Translations under genes and position numbers: made by a program
In this document: piece after piece, positions 1 through 4,811 of the stretch
Numbering within the stretch: the stretch's first letter is position 1
Layout of the letters: each line of letters begins with the position of its first letter
The notes under the pieces: model-generated
The model's database searches: none
Told to the model about the DNA's origin: nothing
What the model saw: the letters and a program-made list of their open reading frames with translations, nothing else
NCBI GenBank assembly: GCA_002402295.1
Contig: DHFO01000016.1
Location: 1 to 5,858 of the forward strand
DNA length: 5,858 nucleotides
Origin: Caldiserica bacterium UBA4822
GTDB taxonomy: Bacteria; Caldisericota; Caldisericia; Cryosericales; Cryosericaceae
Direction: 5' to 3'

Positions 1-10
1 GAAGGTGGTG

Positions 11-472
11 ATGCCAATGAACAGGAGAACAGCTTTACTTCTTGTCTTGCTGCTGGCGCTCGCGGGCGTCGCCGGGTGCACGTCAGGTCCGCTCATGTCG
101 GCCGAGGGCAACGTCAAAGTCACGCTCCCCCCTGCCGGCGAGACTGTCGCCATGACGCAGCAGGCTGATGGCTCGTGGAAAGGGAGCATCCATACGACCG
201 GGACTGCCCGGGCCTTCGAGGCCACCGTCAGCTGGGAAGCGACGCGGCAGTTGTCGCCCGACGTCTTGACCTCTCTGGGACAAGGCAGCTTCATGACGTC
301 GGCGGGAGCCCCCGAGTTCGGGACATTCGATCAGACGCTGTCGCTTGTCAGCGCAGCCTCGGAGACAGCTCCAGAAGGCACAGGGACCCTGCGCATCTTC
401 ATTGCCAGTATGAAGGACGGCAGTCCACAGGACATCGTCGACATTCCCCTGACTCTGCGTGTTCAACAATGA
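11..472 (+). CDS. Lipoprotein with Gmad2-like immunoglobulin-like domain
   Basis: A 153-residue exported lipoprotein. The N-terminus has two arginines (residues 5-6), a leucine/alanine-rich hydrophobic core (about 8-20) and a lipobox ending G-V-A-G-C, with Cys23 as the expected lipidated residue. The mature protein should therefore be tethered to the outer face of the cytoplasmic membrane. Residues ~35-150 read like a Gmad2 domain, the Ig-like fold first described in spore-germination-related proteins. The matching pieces are a GTARAFEATV strand, AGAPEFGTF in the middle, and a C-terminal stretch of the form GTLRIF...KDGSP..IVDIPLTL. Gmad2 domains are thought to be structural or binding modules, with no enzymatic role known. 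ATG at 11 is chosen because GAAGG at 1-5 sits five bases upstream; GTG at 5 or 8 and ATG at 17 are alternatives. The upstream region is outside the window, so operon membership is unknown. The Gmad2 call is recognition by eye and fairly confident; the cellular role is unknown. Confidence 0.85.
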   Translation: MPMNRRTALLLVLLLALAGVAGCTSGPLMSAEGNVKVTLPPAGETVAMTQQADGSWKGSIHTTGTARAFEATVSWEATRQLSPDVLTSLGQGSFMTSAGAPEFGTFDQTLSLVSAASETAPEGTGTLRIFIASMKDGSPQDIVDIPLTLRVQQ

Positions 473-665
473 ACGGTCGCAACAGAACAACCTGACCTCC
501 TCGCTTGTCTAACAACTGCAGGGGAACGCCCTGAAGAAGTGAAGCAGCTGCAGCTGCCACATCTGATGAGGGGCCTGATCCTGCAAACGCTGACGGGAGA
601 GCCGTGCGTAGGCTTTCCCGTCACTGCATTCAGCACACTCGTGTCTGCCACTACGTCTGATGCCC
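473..665. other. Convergent intergenic gap
   Basis: Non-coding gap of 193 bp between the lipoprotein gene (reading right) and the DUF4380-like gene (reading left). It holds a perfect 14-bp palindrome at 544-557, made of two overlapping CAGCTG units, and a strong stem-loop at 591-623 listed separately. Short open frames across it have no recognisable protein character or ribosome binding site. Confidence 0.6.
591..623 (-). terminator. Stem-loop, probable terminator between convergent genes
   Basis: Thirteen bases at 591-603 (TGACGGGAGAGCC) pair with 611-623 (GGCTTTCCCGTCA) around a 7-base loop; the only imperfection is one G-U wobble. The stem lies 42 bp past the stop codon of the minus-strand gene and 118 bp past that of the lipoprotein. 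On the minus strand it is followed by GCGTTTGC, a weak T tract; on the plus strand there is no T run. It most likely ends the minus-strand transcript and may act in both directions. Confidence 0.6.
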
Positions 666-1589
666 TTAGATCACCCGCCCCGGTTGCGAAAGGTTGATGT
701 GGCAGCTGTCCGTCAGTACGGCAGCAATGTCATCCTCTGATTCGCCCGGATAAGACACGTCAGCCACGAGCATCCATGACTCGATGTGCTCTACCGACTC
801 GCCGGGCTGCAGCGTCCTCAATGGAGACAGTGTCTCCATCTCCAGCATGAAGTCGGTCGTGTAGCTCTCGAAGTTCACGCTGAAGTCCGGGTAGGTCTCG
901 CCCGACATGAACGGGAACCGCTTGATGAACACCGAACGCTTGTTGAAGTAGGCAGCCCAGCCTGCCTGAGCCGTCAGACCCAGCTTGAATGGTTGCCTGA
1001 CCGCCGGATCCTGGTGGAGCACGACAAATAGCTCACCCCATCGAACGCGAGCATCGTCCATACGGGCGTAGGACCAGAGGGCGACGCAGCGATTGGGCAG
1101 GAGTCCAGTGTCGACGCACGTCTGCGGGATGACCTCGACACCTCCCGGCGCCATCACGGTGATGGCCCACGCTGCGAGGCGGACCGGCCACAACCCCCGG
1201 TTGGTCAGGCGATGCGTGATGGTCGCGCCCGTTCCCGCGGCATCCAGCGACACCTTCATCTCCTTCTGGATCCCGGTCGCCACTTCGACCGCAGGCTTCA
1301 GGAGAATGCTGTGTTCGCCCTCGTCAAAGGGCACGGATGCGCCGTCCGGCTGGTACGACCTCGGGCTGGCTTCGGGAGCATGCCACAAGCGATGACCACC
1401 ATAGGTGTGCCACGTGTCACCACCCGTGAGCCCATCTTCGTCATGCACCTCGCACAGGACATTGTCTCCGCCGGCCAGCCCGTACCGGACCACCCGCGGT
1501 CCGACGTCGGTCGTCACAACCAGATCCACGGTCCCGTTGCTGAGCCGCATGCAATGCTGCCACCCGCGAAATGTCACCTGTTCAATCAT
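666..1589 (-). CDS. DUF4380 / aldose 1-epimerase-like beta-sandwich protein
   Basis: A 307-residue cytoplasmic protein with no signal peptide or membrane segment. It resembles the DUF4380 group, which shares the galactose-mutarotase-like beta-sandwich supported by carbohydrate-binding enzymes. Characteristic stretches are VTTDVGPRVVRYG (residues ~25-37), the YGGHRLWHAPE block (~63-73) with two histidines (66, 70) and an acidic residue, a TGIQKEM strand (~105-111), the HRLTNRGLWPVRLAAWAITVMAPGG block (~126-150), and a late FESYTTDF...ME block (~240-251). Family members are presumed to bind or interconvert a sugar, but their substrate is not established, and I cannot say whether this one is catalytic. 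The reading frame is open further upstream to 1610, but ATG at 1589 is preferred because GGAGGAAA lies eight bases before it. The gene is divergent from the PHP gene and probably transcribed alone. Family call is fairly confident; function is not. Confidence 0.82.
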   Translation of the reverse strand: MIEQVTFRGWQHCMRLSNGTVDLVVTTDVGPRVVRYGLAGGDNVLCEVHDEDGLTGGDTWHTYGGHRLWHAPEASPRSYQPDGASVPFDEGEHSILLKPAVEVATGIQKEMKVSLDAAGTGATITHRLTNRGLWPVRLAAWAITVMAPGGVEVIPQTCVDTGLLPNRCVALWSYARMDDARVRWGELFVVLHQDPAVRQPFKLGLTAQAGWAAYFNKRSVFIKRFPFMSGETYPDFSVNFESYTTDFMLEMETLSPLRTLQPGESVEHIESWMLVADVSYPGESEDDIAAVLTDSCHINLSQPGRVI

Positions 1590-1594
1590 CACCG

Positions 1595-1602
1595 TTTCCT
1601 CC
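1595..1602 (-). promoter_or_regulatory. Ribosome binding site deciding the DUF4380-like start
   Basis: GGAGGAAA on the minus strand ends six bases before the ATG at 1589, with eight bases between the GGAGG core (1598-1602) and the ATG. The upstream in-frame ATGs at 1610 and 1604 overlap or precede it, so the shorter start is favoured. Confidence 0.7.
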
Positions 1603-1710
1603 ATTACCATCAGAGAACATCACGGTCCGACCGTCACCAGACAGACCTAATGCTCGGCTCCATTGGCCCGGTACCCGTCACGCTCGCCTGCAACGCGCGC
1701 CTAGCTTGAT

Positions 1711-1738
1711 AGTGTAGGCCTGCCTGGCAGAGGCGCAA
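1711..1738 (-). promoter_or_regulatory. Weak candidate promoter for the DUF4380-like gene
   Basis: On the minus strand TTGCGC (complement of 1733-1738) is separated by 16 bases from TACACT (complement of 1711-1716). The hexamers match the sigma-70 consensus only partly and the spacer is one short of optimal. Transcription would start near 1704, giving a leader of about 115 bases. Confidence 0.25.
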
Positions 1739-1827
1739 GGACGACAGCTGGCAGATGGCCCGATGTCAGCTACCATCACCCATAAATAGCATCTAATGCT
1801 CGTCTGAGACGTTTGTGATGACTCTGT

Positions 1828-1850
1828 GAACAATCCGTGTCGGACAATTC
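1828..1850. promoter_or_regulatory. Hyphenated dyad, possible operator
   Basis: The 23-bp site reads GAA-CAA-TCCG-TGT-CGGA-CAA-TTC, so GAA...TCCG is mirrored as CGGA...TTC around a 3-base centre. The same segment also contains a near-direct repeat, ACAATCCG and ACAATTCG, 14 bp apart. It lies in the divergent region about 150 bp before the PHP start. Size and symmetry suit a dimeric regulator, but nothing identifies one. Confidence 0.25.
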
Positions 1851-1987
1851 GCCTCGACCTCGTTGTACGGGTAGAGGCATTCGGGTTGTCTCATGAGCAA
1901 GTGTACGAGGACAGGGGGCGGGACGGGAGGACGGCAGGAAGCTGGAGCAGAGGTTGTTTTGTGGACAGTTTTCGCCATCCTGAACGT

Positions 1988-1993
1988 AGGAGG
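1988..1993 (+). promoter_or_regulatory. Ribosome binding site for the PHP hydrolase GTG start
   Basis: A consensus AGGAGG lies five bases before the GTG at 1999. This supports the GTG start, which is followed directly by a signal peptide. Confidence 0.8.
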
Positions 1994-1998
1994 CACAT

Positions 1999-3765
1999 GT
2001 GAAACGAGTTTTGGCGTTGATCCTTGTGTGCACGTTGCTCAGTGTCAGTCTCACCGGTCATACGCTCCCTACCGTCACGGCAGCAGGAGAGGTGTTGTAT
2101 GTAGAGATGCCTCAGGATTCCTACTGCCGTGCACCGGCAACGACGGTCTATCTCCCTATCATGAGGGGAAACCTAAGCGCTGATCCGTCCATGCTGATAC
2201 GGTCGGTCGAAGTCCTGGATGCAAAGGGACAGTCAGTAACAGCTGAACGAACCGCGTTCAAACTGGAGAGTCTTGCAGGAAAGGCAGGTTCGAGCGAGGA
2301 AATTCGGAAAGCATTAGGGATCGTTCCTCCAGCACCTGCTGACATCGTCACAGCACAGAACCTGATTACTCAGGCAACCAGCACTGCTGACAGCAAACAG
2401 AAGAGCATCCTCATTGAACAGGCCTTCTTTGCGTCCCGTGCCAAACAGTCCATGAAGAGTCCAGACGAGCTCACGGCCGATGAAGCCAAGATCCAGCAGC
2501 TGCTGAAGACCACGACACTGGCGGTTGATCTCACCCAGATCACGACCGATACCACATCAGAGACCGCTGTCCCCGTTACTGTGCGTATCACTGGGGAGTT
2601 GTCAGAGCAACCCTTCATTGTGAAACAGCAGACCACGGTGTTTCTGCTGGCCAGTCTGCCCAACGGGGGCATGTGGCACCCAGGAGATGGACATGTGCAT
2701 ACTTCAGGCAGAATCACGAACGTCATCACACAACCTGACACCCTAAGCAGCTATCCTCTCTCCGCCAAGGAGAATTACGGGTTCAGTGACGCCACCGACG
2801 AAGCCAGCATCCTTGATCGTCGTAACCAGGCAAGCTCCAAGGGGATGCAGTGGATCGTTGTCACGGACCATGCGGGCGATGACGGTCATACAAGTCAGGC
2901 ACGCCTGGAAACAGACGAATGGAATATCTACAAGATGGCATGCTCCAGAGCGACCACCCAGTATTCACCGACGGTCACAGTGTGTCCTGGAGAAGAACTG
3001 GCTGTACATGAAGGCTTCGATCTAGTAGGAGGTCATCTTCTCAGCTATGCGAACTCGGGTTATGCCGCCAGCTATGGCACGGGGTGTGGAACACTGACGA
3101 CCAATGTGTTCAACGCAGGAGGATTTGGCATTATTGCGCATCCCTATGGTTGGATTTCGTGGTCTAACTGGAACGCGAATCCTTGGAGGGGACTTGAAGT
3201 CGTGAGCGGCCAGTCGGGGTACTCGGCAGACGCTGTTGGCAAGTGGGACACATCGCTTCGCAGCAGCCTGAGCGACGAGATAGCGGGAACCGCCCGGCGA
3301 GTCGCCATGGCGAACAGCGATGTTCACAACGCGGCCAACACATCCTGGGGCAGTAACATGAACTACATCTATACCGGCAGCTACTCGGTTCCTGGGACAT
3401 CGCCTTCGGCGGTCTGGAACCCCATCAACCAAGGGAGCCTGACCGCGTCATCGGATGGATCATTCGCGGCAGCGACGGTAAATGCCACATATCCTGGATA
3501 CACTACAAGTGTGGCGCGGAATAGTACGGTCTCGGTGTTTGTCACCGGTACTCCCGCGTTTCTATCGTATACGAATGCAGAGGTGACGATCTTCCTTAAC
3601 GGGTATCCGCAGACATCACAGATTGATTGTTCCGCTGAGCGGAGGCAACTTCACAAGAACGTATTCCATCACCGTTCCTGCAGACGGGTATATTCGTGTA
3701 GAAGTCCACTATGGCATTGCGGACAATTACTCAGGATACTGCTTTGTCAATCCCGTCTTCGTTGA
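1999..3765 (+). CDS. Secreted PHP-domain metallohydrolase (CehA/McbA-like), 3' end frameshifted
   Basis: As it stands the frame gives 588 residues. Residues 1-~29 form a signal peptide (Lys2-Arg3, hydrophobic 4-20, likely cleavage near TVTAA-G) with no lipobox, so the product should be exported. Residues ~31-220 are an N-terminal region with beta strands at each end and a helix-rich middle (~85-170). The PHP catalytic domain runs ~223-445 and keeps the whole expected metal-ligand set: D230-G-H232-V-H234, T-D290-H291, G-E332-E333 followed by H346, H381-P, and D441-V-H443. A C-terminal beta-sandwich follows. The PHP fold hydrolyses phosphoesters or, in CehA/McbA relatives, carbamate and other esters; the substrate here is unknown. 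Cysteines 43, 315, 329 and 363 could form disulfides outside the cell. From about residue 544 the reading turns to unlikely sequence rich in Arg, Cys and His, while another frame continues naturally to 3775, giving a predicted native length near 591. The active site lies upstream of the break. PHP call is confident; specificity is not. Confidence 0.88.
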   Translation: MKRVLALILVCTLLSVSLTGHTLPTVTAAGEVLYVEMPQDSYCRAPATTVYLPIMRGNLSADPSMLIRSVEVLDAKGQSVTAERTAFKLESLAGKAGSSEEIRKALGIVPPAPADIVTAQNLITQATSTADSKQKSILIEQAFFASRAKQSMKSPDELTADEAKIQQLLKTTTLAVDLTQITTDTTSETAVPVTVRITGELSEQPFIVKQQTTVFLLASLPNGGMWHPGDGHVHTSGRITNVITQPDTLSSYPLSAKENYGFSDATDEASILDRRNQASSKGMQWIVVTDHAGDDGHTSQARLETDEWNIYKMACSRATTQYSPTVTVCPGEELAVHEGFDLVGGHLLSYANSGYAASYGTGCGTLTTNVFNAGGFGIIAHPYGWISWSNWNANPWRGLEVVSGQSGYSADAVGKWDTSLRSSLSDEIAGTARRVAMANSDVHNAANTSWGSNMNYIYTGSYSVPGTSPSAVWNPINQGSLTASSDGSFAAATVNATYPGYTTSVARNSTVSVFVTGTPAFLSYTNAEVTIFLNGYPQTSQIDCSAERRQLHKNVFHHRSCRRVYSCRSPLWHCGQLLRILLCQSRLR

Positions 3766-3775
3766 TACCTATTAG
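3629..3775 (+). other. Out-of-frame native C-terminal tail of the PHP protein
   Basis: In the +1 frame, bases 3629-3772 encode 48 residues beginning VPLSGGNFTRTYSI and containing ADGYIRVEVHYG and, near the end, FVNPVFVDTY, before TAG at 3773-3775. The RVEV...NPVFV pattern is typical of the last strands of secreted CehA/McbA-type PHP proteins, whereas the frame in phase with the start gives low-complexity sequence and stops at 3763-3765. The join is near 3621-3631, where GATT occurs twice in tandem. Either a 1-base insertion or a 4-base duplication would explain the shift. A sequencing or assembly error is equally possible. Confidence 0.8.
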
Positions 3776-3890
3776 ATATCGGAAGGGGTCAAACGTGAAA
3801 CGCGAGGAGCTTCCCTCATGAGTGTTCGGTTTATGGTCGGCCTTCGCTCATGGCAACAACGGGGGTGCGGGTTGTTCCCCTCAGTCTTAC

Positions 3891-3902
3891 GATGACGTCA
3901 TC
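3891..3902. repeat. Perfect 12-bp palindrome
   Basis: GATGACGTCATC is fully self-complementary with no spacer, and its last two bases overlap the left arm of the 16-bp inverted repeat starting at 3901. A spacer-free palindrome is a poor RNA hairpin and a better protein-binding site, but no specific regulator can be named. Confidence 0.5.
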
Positions 3903-3951
3903 CAGCGATGCGACGACTGCCCGGTTTCAGATACTTCGTCGCATCGCTGGA
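3901..3951 (+). repeat. Perfect 16-bp inverted repeat (long hairpin)
   Basis: TCCAGCGATGCGACGA (3901-3916) is exactly complementary to TCGTCGCATCGCTGGA (3936-3951), with 19 bases between. It lies 126 bp past the corrected end of the PHP gene and 130 bp before the membrane-protein start. A 16-bp perfect GC-rich stem is unlikely by chance. It could end or stabilise the PHP transcript or form part of a structured leader for the next gene. The absence of a downstream T run argues against a standard intrinsic terminator. Confidence 0.7.
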
Positions 3952-4070
3952 CACCGCACCCTCCACGGGTCGCGCATTGCGTGCCTGGTATCTCAAGCAA
4001 TCATGCAGAGCGCCGGACGGCTGACAACGAGAGGTTCCAGGAAAGGAGTATCACTACATGGGCACTGAAC

Positions 4071-4076
4071 AGGAGG
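4071..4076 (+). promoter_or_regulatory. Ribosome binding site for the membrane protein
   Basis: AGGAGG lies five bases before ATG 4082. A weaker AGGAG (4044-4048) lies nine bases before the in-frame ATG at 4058, so the two starts compete; the stronger site favours 4082. Confidence 0.55.
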
Positions 4077-4081
4077 TCGGA

Positions 4082-4720
4082 ATGAACGACAACAACGCGT
4101 GCGCGCCGAATATCGGAAAATGGCTCTTTGGGATCATGCTCTTGTTACCAATCATTCTAGTGATGTTAGGTAGGCTCGGGCTGAGCATTAATAATCAACT
4201 CACGGAATATACAATATCCTTTGGATCTCCAGTTCTTGGAGCAATCCTCATTGGGATAGCTATACGCCACTATCCTGCCACACGAACGTTCCTGAAAGTC
4301 CTGGTCGCTATGATCTTGGTGGTAACCCTCCTGGCCGGAGGGTTTTGGCGCTGTGCGACGTTGGCACGAAGCGGGAAGCTCCTCAAAACCATAATCGGTT
4401 TCTACTCCAGATATTTCCACGCAGAGCCGCCCATATCTACACCAAATCTCGTGCTGCTAACTCTTTATTATGTGGACTATCCTCAGTCGGAGCGGCTGGC
4501 CGAAATCTTGTATGGACTTCCTGTCGTGGGAGCCTACAACTCGTTTTTTACGGCCATGCCTGCTCCTTACTACCTGCTCCTCCTGCTCATTACTCCTCCT
4601 TTTCTTGCCATGCCCATCTTCTGGCTGTGGGTCGTCCTGAGCGTGCTATACGTCGTCCTGCCACGGAGGGCATGGGGATGGATGAAGGCCTTGGTGGTCC
4701 GGTTCAGGCACCGGGCCTGA
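4082..4720 (+). CDS. Multi-pass membrane protein of unknown function
   Basis: A 212-residue protein (220 if translation begins at ATG 4058) that I do not recognise as any named family. Hydrophobic segments are visible at about residues 14-30, 45-62 and 70-88. A long pair at ~162-193 is interrupted by prolines (PYYLLLLLITPPFLAMPIFWLW). Together they suggest four or five membrane spans. Residues ~90-160 form a mostly polar, aromatic-rich loop with several Tyr and Phe residues, and the C-terminus is basic (RRAWGW, RFRHRA), which by the positive-inside rule would be cytoplasmic. No catalytic motif, metal site or nucleotide-binding signature is apparent. The first ~150 codons use more AT-rich codons (ATA, TTA, AGG) than the neighbours, which may reflect hydrophobic composition or separate origin. 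It reads the same way as the PHP gene, but the 306-bp structured spacer makes a simple operon uncertain. It converges on the FAD oxidoreductase gene. Confidence 0.75.
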   Translation: MNDNNACAPNIGKWLFGIMLLLPIILVMLGRLGLSINNQLTEYTISFGSPVLGAILIGIAIRHYPATRTFLKVLVAMILVVTLLAGGFWRCATLARSGKLLKTIIGFYSRYFHAEPPISTPNLVLLTLYYVDYPQSERLAEILYGLPVVGAYNSFFTAMPAPYYLLLLLITPPFLAMPIFWLWVVLSVLYVVLPRRAWGWMKALVVRFRHRA

Positions 4721-4724
4721 AAAG

Positions 4725-4763
4725 CGTTCCCGCAGGAGGCAGAAAAGACCTCCGGCGGGAACG
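4725..4763 (-). terminator. Intrinsic terminator-like hairpin between convergent genes
   Basis: CGTTCCCGCAGGAGG (4725-4739) pairs with CCTCCGGCGGGAACG (4749-4763), 14 of 15 positions, around a 9-base A-rich loop. Read on the minus strand the stem is followed by CTTTTC, a short T tract, and lies 49 bp past the FAD oxidoreductase stop, so it best fits termination of that gene. It begins 5 bp after the membrane-protein stop and may also stop plus-strand transcripts, although no T run follows on that side. Confidence 0.75.
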
Positions 4764-4780
4764 GGTATGCTGTCAGAACT

Positions 4781-4805
4781 GTGGATTCCCGCCTGCGCGG
4801 GAGAA
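4781..4805. repeat. REP-like palindromic element
   Basis: The unit reads GTGGATTCCCGCCTGCGCGGG then AGAA, with TCCCGC (4787-4792) pairing with GCGGGA (4797-4802) around four bases. It matches the general look of the dispersed palindromes of form ATTCCCGC...GCGGGAAT found in many high-GC bacterial genomes, but the right flank has diverged. Only one copy is in this window, so dispersal cannot be tested here. Confidence 0.5.
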
Positions 4806-4811
4806 CCGGTT

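Larger units (their letters stand above)
1590..1998. other. Divergent intergenic region between DUF4380-like and PHP genes
   Basis: A 409-bp stretch without a credible gene; the open frames crossing it lack protein-like composition. Because the flanking genes point away from each other, promoters for both should lie here. I see a weak minus-strand sigma-70-like pair (1711-1738), a hyphenated dyad (1828-1850), and a 13-bp odd palindrome ACGGTCCGACCGT (1622-1634) just upstream of the minus-strand ribosome binding site. The palindrome could be an operator. There is also a G-rich run at about 1911-1931, with G tracts of 5, 3, 3 and 2. No convincing plus-strand -10/-35 pair is visible before the PHP gene. 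TGGACA at 1961-1966 resembles a -35 but has no good -10 partner. Confidence 0.55.
3766..4081. other. Structured intergenic region between PHP and membrane-protein genes
   Basis: About 316 bp without a convincing gene, rich in dyad symmetry. AACAAC (3855-3860) pairs with GTTGTT (3871-3876); GGGTGCGG (3863-3870) pairs with CCGCACCC (3954-3961) and so encloses the long hairpin at 3901-3951; ATTGCGTG (3976-3983) pairs with CAAGCAAT (3994-4001) with one mismatch. The first two alternatives cannot all be formed in the most extended way without competition, so more than one fold is possible. A 25-codon open frame (3818-3895) has GAGGAG eight bases before its ATG but unremarkable sequence. A poor promoter-like pair, TTGCGT (3977-3982) and AATCAT (3999-4004), precedes the next gene. 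There is no T run after the main hairpin. Confidence 0.5.

Noticed and set aside
544..557. 14-bp palindrome GCAGCTGCAGCTGC as an operator
   Set aside because: It arises from overlapping CAGCTG units and lies between two convergent 3' ends, where an operator is unlikely.
1647..1802. 10-bp direct repeat CTAATGCTCG at 1647-1656 and 1793-1802
   Set aside because: One short pair 146 bp apart is within what chance allows in a 400-bp region; no third copy or target-site pattern is visible.
1911..1931. G-rich run as a G-quadruplex
   Set aside because: Only three tracts reach three or more guanines, so a stable four-tract quadruplex is not directly supported.
1776..2054. Minus-strand open frame across the divergent region
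   Set aside because: No family resemblance, overlaps the signal-peptide region of the PHP gene, and no convincing ribosome binding site.
3822..4085. 87-codon open frame on the plus strand after the PHP gene
   Set aside because: GTG start without a fitting ribosome binding site, no domain-like sequence, runs through the inverted-repeat cluster and overlaps the membrane-protein start.
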